64,000 bases of DNA. Source: Nocardioides sp. REDSEA-S33_B3 (GTDB taxonomy: Bacteria; Actinomycetota; Actinomycetes; Propionibacteriales; Nocardioidaceae). Within the stretch, counting starts at the first letter, position 1; each line of letters starts with the position of its first letter. The notes beneath the pieces were generated by a model, which had not been told where the DNA came from, made no database searches, and saw only the letters and a program-made list of their open reading frames with translations. The DNA lies in NCBI GenBank assembly GCA_001627335.1, contig LUPK01000054.1, positions 62,001 through 126,000 of the forward strand, given 5' to 3'. Below are positions 1 through 15,327 of the stretch, piece by piece. The position numbers and the translations under genes were made by a program.

Positions 1-1
1 G

Positions 2-1204
2 CTCGACCGGCTGTTCTACGACAGCGCCTACACCGTCACCGCGCACTTCGGCTCCTCCGGCGGCATCTTCGCCGGCGCCGAGGTGACCTACCGCGGCGTG
101 CAGATCGGGAAGGTCGACCGGCTGGTCCTCACCGAGGAGGGCGTCGACGTCGAGCTGGCGATCGACAACCAGCACGACTCGATCCCCGCGGCGACGCTGG
201 CGCTGGTCGGCAACAAGTCCGCCGTCGGTGAGCAGTACGTCGAGCTCCAGCCCAAGTCCAACGACGAGCCCTATCTCGCCGACGGCTCCGAGATCGCGAT
301 GGCCGACACCCGGACCCCCATCCAGGTCGAGCAGCTGCTCTCCAACCTGGCCACCACCGTCGGCTCCGTGGACCGCAAGGCCCTGAAGACCACGGTCACC
401 GAGCTCGGTGCTGCGTTCGCCGGCACCGGCGAGGAGCTGCAGCAGATCATCGACACCGGCAACGACTTCATCAACGCCGCCAACGACAACTTCGACACCA
501 CCACGGCGCTGATCCGGGACGGCAACACCGTCCTGAACGGCCAGATCGCCTCCGAGAGCGCGATCCGCTCGTTCGCCCGCAACCTCTCCCTGTTCACCGG
601 GGCGCTGGCCGACGCCGACCCGGAGATCAACACGCTCCTCGACAACGGCTCGGGCGCTGCGGTCGCGCTGCGTCGCTTCATCGACGACAACGAGGTCGAG
701 CTCGGCAGCCTGATCAACAACCTGATCACCACCGGGGAGATCGTGACCCGTCGCCTCGACGGTCTCGAGCAGATCCTGGTGATCTACCCCTACGTCGTCG
801 AGGGCGGCTTCACCGTCGTCTCCAAGTCGCCGGACACCGGTCTCTACGACGCCCACTTCGGCCTGATCATCACCACGAACCCGATCTGCCACGACGGCTA
901 CCAGAGCACCGACACCCGTCCGCCGCAGAACGGCGAGAACCGGCCGATGAACGAGGAGGCCCGCTGCGACGAGCCTCCCGCGGTGAGCAACGCCCGCGGT
1001 GCGCAGAACATCTACGACCGCTTCCGTGCTCCGGCCGACTACGACTCCGAGGTCGTGGCCTCCTACGACCCCGAGTCGGAGACCCTCACCTGGGGCGACC
1101 GCGTGCCTGGTTCCTTGACCTCCCCGGGTAGCGTGGCGCCGCGCACCCTGGGGAAGGAGTCCTGGAAGTGGCTGTTCCTCCAGCCCCTGACGTCGAGCCG
1201 GTGA
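2..1204 (+). CDS. MCE family protein, 3' part (5' end outside window)
   Basis: The frame is open from the first bases of the window, so the true start lies upstream. The visible part opens with the C-terminal half of an MCE domain (VTYRGVQIGKVDRL, then GNKSAVGEQYVEL), followed by a long, mostly helical region with many Asn, Thr and Leu residues. This is the usual layout of actinobacterial MCE proteins, which assemble into envelope-spanning lipid or sterol importers. Two Mce-associated membrane genes follow with overlaps, so this is probably the last mce gene of an operon, at the MceF position. The family is clear; the exact paralogue cannot be decided without the N-terminus. Confidence 0.9.
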   Translation, partial: LDRLFYDSAYTVTAHFGSSGGIFAGAEVTYRGVQIGKVDRLVLTEEGVDVELAIDNQHDSIPAATLALVGNKSAVGEQYVELQPKSNDEPYLADGSEIAMADTRTPIQVEQLLSNLATTVGSVDRKALKTTVTELGAAFAGTGEELQQIIDTGNDFINAANDNFDTTTALIRDGNTVLNGQIASESAIRSFARNLSLFTGALADADPEINTLLDNGSGAAVALRRFIDDNEVELGSLINNLITTGEIVTRRLDGLEQILVIYPYVVEGGFTVVSKSPDTGLYDAHFGLIITTNPICHDGYQSTDTRPPQNGENRPMNEEARCDEPPAVSNARGAQNIYDRFRAPADYDSEVVASYDPESETLTWGDRVPGSLTSPGSVAPRTLGKESWKWLFLQPLTSSR

Positions 1205-1947
1205 GCGGCGAGGACGCCGATCAGCAGCACGGGTCCCACGACCGCAGCTCCACCTCGCCGGGCTTCCGGCTGGTGCTGGCGGTCGTGCTCGTGCTGGTGC
1301 TGATCGGCTCCCTGGTCACCACCGGGCTCCTGCTGGCCTCCCGCACGTCGGCGGCCAGCGGCGGTCTGCCCGGCCGGGTGGGCGCGCTGCTCTCCGGTGA
1401 GAACGCCGTGGCCGCCGAGCGCGAGGCGGTGCTCTCGGTGGCGACCCAGTTCATGCTGCGGGTCAACACCTACGGGCCCGAGGACCTCTCCGACGACGGC
1501 ACCATGCCCGACTATCGCGAGCGGGTGGGCGAGCTGATCACGCCCGCCTTCCGCGCGGACTTCGAGCAGCAGGTCGGGACCGCCGAGCTGACCGTCGCCC
1601 AGGCCGAGCTCGGCCGGGCGTGCGAGGTCTACGGCGCCGGGGTCTCGGGCATGGACGCCGACTCCGCGACCGCGCTGGTCGCCGGGGCCTTCGTGAACTC
1701 CTACCCCGGCAGCGGCAAGCGCGCCGACGAGCGCATCGAGACCGATCCTGCGCCGTTCCGGGTCCGGGTCTCGCTGGTCAAGGTCTCCGGAGAGTGGCTG
1801 GTCGACGACTTCACCCCCGTCACCGGCAGCGGCGTGACGCTGGACCCGAGCGAGGCTCCCGAGCCGGGCACCGAGCCCGACGGCTCCGGTTCCGAAGGGG
1901 CCGGTCCGGAAAGCGCGAGCCCCGAGCCCACGGAGGACGAGCAGTGA
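1168..1947 (+). CDS. Mce-associated membrane protein
   Basis: This 259-residue protein has a polar N-terminus, one membrane helix at about residues 32-56 (rich in Val and Leu) and an extracytoplasmic domain with the NTF2-like look of Mce-associated proteins. It ends in a Pro/Glu/Ser-rich tail. The GTG at 1168 is chosen because GGAAGGAG (1152-1159) sits 8 nt before it; this makes a 37-bp overlap with the MCE gene. A GTG at 1201, overlapping the MCE stop as GTGA, is the alternative. Family knowledge: such proteins accompany Mce transporters and are thought to stabilise the complex. No catalytic motif is visible. Confidence 0.8.
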   Translation: MAVPPAPDVEPVSGEDADQQHGSHDRSSTSPGFRLVLAVVLVLVLIGSLVTTGLLLASRTSAASGGLPGRVGALLSGENAVAAEREAVLSVATQFMLRVNTYGPEDLSDDGTMPDYRERVGELITPAFRADFEQQVGTAELTVAQAELGRACEVYGAGVSGMDADSATALVAGAFVNSYPGSGKRADERIETDPAPFRVRVSLVKVSGEWLVDDFTPVTGSGVTLDPSEAPEPGTEPDGSGSEGAGPESASPEPTEDEQ

Positions 1948-2807
1948 GCGCCGGACCGAGCTGGTACGACCTCCTCGGGGTCGACCAGGACGCCTCGTCC
2001 GAGGAGATCCGGTCGGCCTGGCGTGCCGCCATCGCCGACCTCGACCCCTCCGACCGACGCTTCCGCTCCTACAACCAGGCGGCCGAGGTGCTGCTGGACC
2101 CCGCCTCGCGGTCGGCGTACGACGCCGGGCTGGACGGCCCGGTCGCCCCGGCCGGCTCTGCCCCGGCGGGGGACCGGGTCGACCCGGTCGCCCCTGTCGC
2201 CGCCGTCGACCCGGTGGTCGCGACGACCCCGGCGCCGGTCGAGGGCACCTCCGCGGACGTCGAGGACAGCGGTCGCGCCCTCGGCCGGCGACTCCCGGTG
2301 GTGCCGGCCTGGGCGCTCGTGGTCCTCGCGGTGCTCGCCGGGCTGGCACTGACGGTGGCCGTCGTGGCCGCGGTCCGCGCCCCGGAGCCGGTCAGCGACA
2401 AGGGCGGGGTGCTGGTCGAGGAGTCGGCCGAGCAGGCCCGCGCCGCGGCCGTGCGTGCGATCGTGCCGGTGCTCTCCTACGACTACCGCCGCCTCGACGA
2501 GGACGCCGCGGCCGCCCGGTCGTACATGACCGCGGCCTACCAGGACGACAAGTACGACCCGTTGTTCAGCCTCATCGAGGACAACGCCCCCGGCACCCAG
2601 ACGGTCGTCGGTGCCCAGGTGGTCGACTCCGCCGTCGTGCGCACCGGCAGGGACCGGGTCGACGTGCTCCTCTTCGTCGACCGGCCGACCACGAACAAGC
2701 AGGTCAGCGAGCCGATCGTCTACAAGGACCAGGTCACGGTGACCATGGCGAGGGTCGACGGCCAGTGGCTCGTGGACGGCCTGCAGACCACGCCGATCCA
2801 GGAGTGA
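1944..2807 (+). CDS. J-like domain fused to Mce-associated membrane protein
   Basis: The GTG overlaps the preceding stop as GTGA, giving 287 residues. Residues 5-63 align by eye with a DnaJ J-domain: WYDLLGVDQDASSEEIRSAW at the start and LLDPASRSAYDAGL at the end. The catalytic HPD loop is replaced by a shortened ADLDPSD, so stimulation of Hsp70 ATPase is unlikely. A Pro/Val-rich linker, one membrane helix (about residues 121-143) and an NTF2-like Mce-associated domain ending in GQWLVDGLQTTP follow. The topology predicts a cytoplasmic J-like domain and an extracytoplasmic Mce domain. It could scaffold the Mce complex; that role is inference. Confidence 0.8.
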   Translation: MSAGPSWYDLLGVDQDASSEEIRSAWRAAIADLDPSDRRFRSYNQAAEVLLDPASRSAYDAGLDGPVAPAGSAPAGDRVDPVAPVAAVDPVVATTPAPVEGTSADVEDSGRALGRRLPVVPAWALVVLAVLAGLALTVAVVAAVRAPEPVSDKGGVLVEESAEQARAAAVRAIVPVLSYDYRRLDEDAAAARSYMTAAYQDDKYDPLFSLIEDNAPGTQTVVGAQVVDSAVVRTGRDRVDVLLFVDRPTTNKQVSEPIVYKDQVTVTMARVDGQWLVDGLQTTPIQE

Positions 2808-2836
2808 GAGCGGGGCGCGGTCCACAGCCGCGCCTG

Positions 2837-2853
2837 CGAGGTGCTTGACCTCG
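2837..2853 (+). terminator. Small hairpin after the mce operon
   Basis: CGAGGT, loop GCTTG, ACCTCG form a perfect 6-bp stem 30 bp after the last mce-associated gene. There is no T-run, so it may be only a weak terminator or chance in GC-rich DNA. The TTGACC inside the loop and 3' arm also resembles a -35 box, but no good -10 lies 17 bp further on. Confidence 0.3.
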
Positions 2854-2906
2854 GGCCCGCGACGCCCCACACTCATCGAGACGTTCGATCCGAGTGGACG
2901 CCGTTC

Positions 2907-2935
2907 TTGTGGCGCGCCCGACGAGTGTGTAAGGT
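2907..2935 (+). promoter_or_regulatory. Candidate rpoB promoter
   Basis: TTGTGG (2907-2912), a 17-bp spacer and TAAGGT (2930-2935) form a good housekeeping-type promoter about 100 bp before the rpoB start. It is the only candidate in the 227-bp gene-free stretch 2808-3034 with both boxes at correct spacing. Transcription would start near 2942, leaving a leader of about 90 nt. Confidence 0.6.
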
Positions 2936-3034
2936 GGCGCTTTGCGCCTGCCCTCAAATGCTCTTCAGCCTGTCCGGTGGCTGACTTGTGGGGGGCTCGC
3001 GCCATCGATGAGCTGACCCGTCGAAGGATCCCTC

Positions 3035-6511
<3,477 letters not shown>

Positions 6512-6527
6512 GCCCGGCGCCGTCGGG

Positions 6528-6562
6528 GGTCTCGAGACGGTTGCAGAGCAACCTCCTCGACC
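6528..6562 (+). repeat. Dispersed 35-bp palindromic repeat, copy 1
   Basis: The 35-bp element runs from GGTCTCGAGACGG to CTCCTCGACC and contains the perfect hairpin GGTTGC-AGA-GCAACC. A second copy at 34535-34569 in opposite orientation matches at 34 of 35 positions, the only change being in the loop. Here it sits between rpoB and rpoC, where it could attenuate or process the message. The rest of the 6512-6627 gap holds a CT-rich stretch and a GAAGGG ribosome site (6611-6616). Confidence 0.75.
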
Positions 6563-6627
6563 GCCGGCGGCGCCCCTCCGCCCCCTTACTTCACTTTTTC
6601 TAGAACTACCGAAGGGTTGCAGCCACC

Positions 6628-10494
<3,867 letters not shown>

Positions 10495-10506
<12 letters not shown>

Positions 10507-10537
10507 CGCGGAGCGCTAGCTCTGGTAACCGGGAACC
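10495..10537 (+). terminator. Long inverted repeat overlapping the rpoC stop codon
   Basis: TACCAGAGCTAGCGC (10495-10509), loop GGA and GCGCTAGCTCTGGTA (10513-10527) pair perfectly over 15 bp. GGTTCC before it pairs with GGAACC (10532-10537) across a 4-nt bulge. The rpoC stop TAG (10504-10506) lies inside the stem. Such a structure could mark the 3' end, protect the transcript or slow termination. Confidence 0.65.
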
Positions 10538-10549
10538 AGATCGAGCGAG

Positions 10550-10587
10550 CCAAGACCCCGCCGGCGCTTGCGCCGGCGGGGTCTTGG
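10550..10587 (+). terminator. Strong hairpin terminator after rpoC
   Basis: CCAAGACCCCGCCGGCGC and its exact complement form an 18-bp stem around a TT loop. No T-run follows, as is common for actinobacterial intrinsic terminators. Together with the preceding hairpin it ends the rpoBC transcription unit. Confidence 0.85.
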
Positions 10588-10688
10588 TGTGTCGAGATCT
10601 AGTCGGACCACAGACTCACCAGCTCTCCTCGACCAGCGGATGACCGACCACCACACGACGGTTCCCACCCGCCTGAGAGGATCACCTC

Positions 10689-11966
10689 GTGAGCAGCGCG
10701 ACTCTTCCCACCGAGACCGACGTCCTGGTCGTGGGCGCCGGACCCGCCGGATCCGCGGCGGCCGCCTGGCTGGCGCGGGCGGGGCTGGACGTCGTGCTGG
10801 CCGACGCGGCGACGTACCCGCGGGACAAGACCTGCGGGGACGGCCTGACCCCGCGCGCGGTCCACGAGCTGTCCCGGCTCGGGCTCGAGGACTGGCTGCG
10901 GGCGCACACCGTCAACCAGGGTCTGCGCGCGCACGGCTTCGGGCAGGTGCTGCACCTGCCCTGGCCCGGCGGCTCGCTGCCGTCGTGGGGGAGTGCGGTG
11001 GCCCGCACCGAGCTCGACGACCACCTGCGCACGACCGCGCTCAAGGCCGGCGCGATCGGCGTCGAGGACGCCCGCGCCGTCGACGTGCGCTGGGACGGTG
11101 CTCGCGTCGCGGCGGTCGTCTTCGAGCGACGCGGCGAGGGAGGACGTACAGGCGCGCAGCGCTTCGAGATCGCGTGCCGACGGCTCGTCGTCGCCGACGG
11201 CGTGCGCTCCCCACTGGGCAAGGTGCTGGGGCGCGAGTGGCACCGCGACACCGTCTACGGCGTCGCCGGCCGCTCCTACGTCGCCTCGACGATGACCGAC
11301 GACCCGTGGATCAGCTCGCACCTGGAGCTGCGGGACGAGAAGGGCGCGGTGCTCTCGGGCTACGGCTGGATCTTCCCGCTGGGCACGGGTGAGGTGAACC
11401 TCGGCGTCGGCACCCTCGCCACCGCCAAGCGGCCCGCCGACATCGCCATCAAGCCGCTCATGCAGTTCTACGCCGACCAGCGTCGCGACGAGTTCGGTCT
11501 CTCCGGCGACCTGCGGATGCCCACCTCGGCGCTGCTGCCGATGGGCGGAGCCGTCTCCAACGTCGCCGGCGCCAACTGGGCGCTCATCGGCGACGCGGCC
11601 GGCTGCGTCAACCCGCTCAACGGCGAGGGCATCGACTACGGCCTGGAGACCGGGCGGATGGTGGCCGACCTGATCGCCGGGCTCGGGCCGGACGCCGCAG
11701 GCATGAGCACCGCCTGGCCGGCGATCCTGCGCGAGCACTACGGCGAGGCGTTCTCCATCGCCCGGCGACTGGCCGGGCTGGTCACCGTGCCGTGGGTGCT
11801 GCCCCGCTTCGGCCCGGCCGGGATGCGCTCGGACCTGCTGATGACGCTCGCGCTGCGTTGGATGGGCAACCTGGTGACCGAGGAGGACCGCGACCGCGCC
11901 GCGCGCGTGTGGCGCTGGGCCGGCCGCCGCTCCCTGGCGGTCGACTCCCGACCGCCGTTCAGCTGA
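10689..11966 (+). CDS. Geranylgeranyl reductase family FAD-dependent oxidoreductase
   Basis: This 425-residue flavoprotein starts with the dinucleotide fold DVLVVGAGPAGSAAA (about residues 10-24). It continues with the family signatures YPRDKTCGDGLTPRA (about 40-55) and GDAAGCVNPLNGEGIDYGLE (about 300-320). Relatives saturate isoprenoid chains; in mycobacteria MenJ partly reduces the menaquinone side chain, which is the most likely role here, although polyprenyl or archaeol-type substrates cannot be excluded. The GTG start at 10689 has GAGAGG (10675-10680) 8 nt upstream. The acyltransferase gene follows after about 20 bp and is probably co-transcribed. Confidence 0.88.
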   Translation: MSSATLPTETDVLVVGAGPAGSAAAAWLARAGLDVVLADAATYPRDKTCGDGLTPRAVHELSRLGLEDWLRAHTVNQGLRAHGFGQVLHLPWPGGSLPSWGSAVARTELDDHLRTTALKAGAIGVEDARAVDVRWDGARVAAVVFERRGEGGRTGAQRFEIACRRLVVADGVRSPLGKVLGREWHRDTVYGVAGRSYVASTMTDDPWISSHLELRDEKGAVLSGYGWIFPLGTGEVNLGVGTLATAKRPADIAIKPLMQFYADQRRDEFGLSGDLRMPTSALLPMGGAVSNVAGANWALIGDAAGCVNPLNGEGIDYGLETGRMVADLIAGLGPDAAGMSTAWPAILREHYGEAFSIARRLAGLVTVPWVLPRFGPAGMRSDLLMTLALRWMGNLVTEEDRDRAARVWRWAGRRSLAVDSRPPFS

Positions 11967-11986
11967 GTGCCGCGTCGAGGGCGTCG

Positions 11987-12796
11987 GTGAGCCGGGAGGG
12001 CTGGTACGCCACGACGACCCTGCTCGGTCGGGTGGTGCTGCGCGGGCTGGAGGTGCGCCGGGACTGGCACGACGAGCACCACCTGCCGCGCTCGGGGCCG
12101 GTGCTGCTGGCCAGCAACCACGCCTCCTTCCCCGACTTCGTCTTCGTCGGTGAGGCGGGGCTGTCGCGAGGGCGCAGGATCCGGTTCCTGTGCCGCCACG
12201 ACATGTGGGAGGTGCCCGTCGTCGGGACGGCGATGCGGTCGATGCGCCACGTGCCCGTGGACCGCGAGGCCCCGGCTGCCGCCTACCTCGCCGCGCGCCG
12301 CCTGCTGGCCGAGGGTGAGCCGGTGTGCGTCTTCCCCGAGGCGGGCGTCTCGCACAGCTACACGATCCGGGCCCTGATGCCCGGGGTCGCGGCGCTGGCC
12401 CGGGAGAGCGGGGTCCCCGTCGTCCCCGTCGCGGTCTGGGGGCACCAGCGGCTCTGGCCCCTGCGCCGTCACCTCGACGAGCGGGCCGGGCTGTCGCTGC
12501 ACCGTGGTGTCCGGGTGGACGTGGCGTTCGGGGAGCCGTTCACGGTGGCCCCGGACGCCGACCTCGTGCAGGTCACCCACGCCCTCGGCCAGCGGATGAC
12601 CCACCTGCTCGAAGGTCTGCAGACGATGCCGCACCACGCCCCGCGGCCGGGGGAGCGGGCCCGTTGGCACCCCGCCCACCTCGGCGGCACCGCACCGACC
12701 CCGGTCGAGGCCGAGCCCCTCGACCTCGTCCCGCGCACCGCCGTACGCCCCACGTGGGGGCCGTGCGCGAGTGACGTCTCGACCGTGCGCGAGTGA
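11987..12796 (+). CDS. PlsC-type 1-acylglycerol-3-phosphate acyltransferase family protein
   Basis: The 269-residue protein carries the acyltransferase motifs in order: NHASFPDFVFVG (NHxxxxD, about residues 43-54), a middle block around RHDMWEVPVVGTAM, FPEAG (about 115-119) and a final PVVPVAVWG. Family members transfer acyl chains to lysophospholipids or other lipid acceptors at the membrane face. The GTG at 11987 is chosen because GAGGG lies 5 nt upstream and it follows the reductase stop. The frame is open further upstream but only inside the reductase gene. The last codons and the stop lie in a 22-bp tandem duplication. Confidence 0.85.
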   Translation: MSREGWYATTTLLGRVVLRGLEVRRDWHDEHHLPRSGPVLLASNHASFPDFVFVGEAGLSRGRRIRFLCRHDMWEVPVVGTAMRSMRHVPVDREAPAAAYLAARRLLAEGEPVCVFPEAGVSHSYTIRALMPGVAALARESGVPVVPVAVWGHQRLWPLRRHLDERAGLSLHRGVRVDVAFGEPFTVAPDADLVQVTHALGQRMTHLLEGLQTMPHHAPRPGERARWHPAHLGGTAPTPVEAEPLDLVPRTAVRPTWGPCASDVSTVRE

Positions 12797-12803
12797 CGTC
12801 TCG
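12761..12803. repeat. 22-bp tandem duplication spanning the acyltransferase stop
   Basis: A 21-bp unit beginning CCGTGCGCGAGTGACG is present at 12761-12781 and again at 12783-12803. The second copy supplies the TGA stop of the acyltransferase. It lies between convergent genes, 3 bp before the end of the gene on the minus strand. Confidence 0.8.
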
Positions 12804-12805
12804 GC

Positions 12806-13843
12806 CTAGAAGGGTGCGGCTGCGACCTCGCAGAGGTTGAGGTGGGGGTTCTCGTCGTCGTTGGTGATGAAGTACGACGACAGGAACATGTTCACGGTCT
12901 GGCCGTGGGCGGTCAGGTTGAGCTCCATCATGCCGTTCTCGGGCATGTCGAGCGGGCCGACGTAGCCACCGGCGGCCTCCATGTAGTCCTCCTCGACGTG
13001 GTCGTCGATGAGGCCCTCGGCGGTGATGGTGCGGGCGCGCATCGAGGCGTGGGGGTCGTCGGTGATCAGTCGGAGCCACTGGATGCTGCGCCGACCGGTC
13101 TGGCAGGTCAGCTCCAGCGTCCCGAGCGGCGACAGGTCGGAGGTCACGACCGTGCGTCCCTCGGAGTCCTGGTCGCCGTGCCAGGTCAACATCGTCGACT
13201 GGGTCGGGTCGGTGGCCAGCTCGGCCTTCATCGAGCAGGACCGGAAGCGCCGCGGCTCGCGGAAGTTCTCCCACCACCAGCTGAACTTGATCGACGTCGC
13301 CGGCACCGCGTCCTGCGCGCCGCCGGGCAGGTGGCGGCCGGTGCGCGTGCTGATGACGCCCTCGGCGTACCCGCTGGCGAACGTCTCGATCGGGGTGAGC
13401 TGGTTGAGGCCCTCGTGGGCCGCCTTGCCGGTCCCCCCGGTGCCGTCGTCGTCGGCGGTGTCGTAGCGGTAGACCCGGACGTTCTTGACCGCCACGACGT
13501 CGTTGTCGTTCTTCTTCTCGTACTTCGCCAGCCACATCGTGGTCTCGCGGTTCCGGTCGTCGGGCTTGATCTTGAGCATCGTGTTCTTGGGCTTGCAGAC
13601 CAGCTTGAGCTGCCCGATCCCGGGGATGCGCCCCGAGGAGGTGTAGTTGCTCTTGTTGGTCTTGCCCTGCCACGACAGCGAGATCGTCTTGGTGATCACG
13701 TCGTCGGGGGCACGCCTGGCCTCGGCGTCGGGTGCGGTCGCGACCGTGGCCAGCATCGCCACCACCACCGCGAGGGCGACGGCAGCGACGGGGAGGACGG
13801 CGGGACGGGGCATCGGTGCTCCGAGGGTGGTGCGTCGGATCAT
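12806..13843 (-). CDS. Secreted protein of unknown function, last gene of the GT2 operon
   Basis: Not recognised. The 345-residue product has a Sec-type signal peptide (about residues 1-42, ending near APDAEA) and then a charged domain. That domain has repeated STMLTW-like beta patterns, several Trp residues and single cysteines (LVCKP, RSCSM, LTCQT, LNLC) that could pair outside the cell. Two halves seem distantly similar: TSIKFSWW...CSM...MLTWHGD versus TISLSWQG...LVCKP...MWLAKY. An internal duplication is therefore possible. The ATG overlaps the upstream stop as ATGA, so it belongs to the operon running down from 21562. An exported partner of the glycan machinery is a reasonable inference. 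Confidence 0.8.
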   Translation of the reverse strand: MIRRTTLGAPMPRPAVLPVAAVALAVVVAMLATVATAPDAEARRAPDDVITKTISLSWQGKTNKSNYTSSGRIPGIGQLKLVCKPKNTMLKIKPDDRNRETTMWLAKYEKKNDNDVVAVKNVRVYRYDTADDDGTGGTGKAAHEGLNQLTPIETFASGYAEGVISTRTGRHLPGGAQDAVPATSIKFSWWWENFREPRRFRSCSMKAELATDPTQSTMLTWHGDQDSEGRTVVTSDLSPLGTLELTCQTGRRSIQWLRLITDDPHASMRARTITAEGLIDDHVEEDYMEAAGGYVGPLDMPENGMMELNLTAHGQTVNMFLSSYFITNDDENPHLNLCEVAAAPF

Positions 13844-15327
13844 CGGGCGGGCTGGAGGCTGGTGGAGGGCTGCTCGTCGGTGGTCACGACCGGCTCGGGG
13901 TCGAGCTCGACGAACACCGGCTCGCTGTCCCCGGTGACCCACGCCTTCTGGACCTCGATGTCGGCCGCGGGCACCGAGACCAGACGGGCCCGGGTGGCGT
14001 CGTCCTCGGCGTTCTTCAGGTAGTACAGCAGGAACTCGGCGACCTCGTTGCGCTCCAGGGAGCGCTGGGTGGTGGTCAGCAACATCCGGCGGGCCAGCGG
14101 GTACTCGCCACTGGTGATGGTCTGCTGGCTCGGGAAGATGCAGTTGCGCTCGCCCTCGGGCGTGGTGATCTCGAAGGGACGCAGCTGCTCCTCGAACAGC
14201 TCGTAGTAGCTGAACCGGAAGTAGGCGACGTTGCCGCGCGAGGCCTGGACGCGCTTGCGGGCGTTGACCGAGCGCTCCCACACCGCGGTGATCTCCCGCT
14301 TGCGGGCCTCCAGGACCCGCATCCGACTCTGGGCGGCCTCCAGCGCCTCGATCGCACGCTGCAGACGGGCCTGGTCGGCCTGCTGGGTGGCCAGCGGGCG
14401 CTGGTCGCGCTGACCCTTGGCGACCTCCTCGCGAGCGACCTGCACCTCGTCCTTGGCGTCGTTGACGACCGGGTACCAGTCGGAGAGCTGCTGCTTGATG
14501 AGCTCGCGCTTGCGGCTGCGCTCACGCAGCTTGCCGACCAGGTCGTAGTCCTTCTCGCGGCCCACGACGAACAGTCGCGAGCCCTGGTCGGTGTCGAAGG
14601 CGCGGTAGTCCGAGCGCAGGTTGGTCATCGCCGGCTGGGGCGCACCGAGGACGTACTGCCCGAAGAAGGAGAAGGCGTTGTTCTCCCGGTTGGGACCGCC
14701 GACCTTGAGGGGCACGTCGTCGAAGCCGTCGCCGAGCTGGGACCACCGGGTGACCGGGGAGCCGGCGCGGTAGATCTCGCGGACCTGGTCGGTGGACAGG
14801 CAGTCGCCGCCGACGTCGGACTCGTTCTTGGTGGCCACCACGACGGCGTCCGAGGCGACCTGGAACTGCACGAGGTCCAGGCCGACGCGTCGGCAGGCCT
14901 CGAGCTCGGCACGGGTGACCCCGCGCGAGGAGTCGACGATGTCGACCTCGCCCGAGCACAGCGCCGCGAACGCGGCGTCCTCGCCGTCGTAGGTCATCGA
15001 CACGTCGGTGCTGGTGCCGCTCTGGTTGAAGGCGAAGACCTCGTCCGGCGTGAGCGAGCCCCGGTTGCCACTGATGCGGACGGTGCCGCTGGTCGGCTGC
15101 GGGAGCTGGCGGTAGGCCTCGCGGACCCGCTGGCTCTCGGCCTGGTCGTCGCGGTAGTCCTGGGCCTGCGCGTCGGCCACGATGTCGGTCGCGTTCTGGG
15201 CGGGCTCCTCGGAGCAGGCGCTGAGCCCGAGGAGAGCGAAGGCCGCGAGGCCGGCGGTGAGCGCGGTCCTGGTCCGGTGGGTGCGACGCGTGCGGGTGCT
15301 CGCCGGGCCGCTCATCAGGCTGGTCAT
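13840..15327 (-). CDS. PstS-like substrate-binding lipoprotein with coiled-coil insertion
   Basis: This 495-residue protein has a lipobox LLGLSAC with Cys38, so it should be anchored to the outer face of the membrane. Residues 80-260 resemble phosphate-type binding proteins: GTVRISGNRGS, then AALCSGEVDIVDSSRGV, then NAFSFFGQYVL. The C-terminal lobe has TITSGEYPLARRMLL, the PstS-like closing motif. Between them, at about residues 265-365, is a highly charged helical insertion of about 100 residues rich in Glu, Arg, Gln and Ala that looks like a coiled coil. No pstCAB genes are nearby, so simple phosphate uptake is unlikely. It may bind a glycan or anion and serve as a structural part of the operon's system. 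Confidence 0.8.
   Translation of the reverse strand: MTSLMSGPASTRTRRTHRTRTALTAGLAAFALLGLSACSEEPAQNATDIVADAQAQDYRDDQAESQRVREAYRQLPQPTSGTVRISGNRGSLTPDEVFAFNQSGTSTDVSMTYDGEDAAFAALCSGEVDIVDSSRGVTRAELEACRRVGLDLVQFQVASDAVVVATKNESDVGGDCLSTDQVREIYRAGSPVTRWSQLGDGFDDVPLKVGGPNRENNAFSFFGQYVLGAPQPAMTNLRSDYRAFDTDQGSRLFVVGREKDYDLVGKLRERSRKRELIKQQLSDWYPVVNDAKDEVQVAREEVAKGQRDQRPLATQQADQARLQRAIEALEAAQSRMRVLEARKREITAVWERSVNARKRVQASRGNVAYFRFSYYELFEEQLRPFEITTPEGERNCIFPSQQTITSGEYPLARRMLLTTTQRSLERNEVAEFLLYYLKNAEDDATRARLVSVPAADIEVQKAWVTGDSEPVFVELDPEPVVTTDEQPSTSLQPAR

Noticed and set aside
11792..11986. An N-terminally extended acyltransferase starting inside the reductase gene
   Set aside because: The extra residues are Arg/Ala/Gly-rich shadow sequence of the reductase, and a ribosome site fits the GTG at 11987.
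13840..15327. Phosphate ABC transporter binding protein (pstS)
   Set aside because: No pstC, pstA, pstB or phoU genes are adjacent, and the coiled-coil insertion and GT2 operon context argue for another role.
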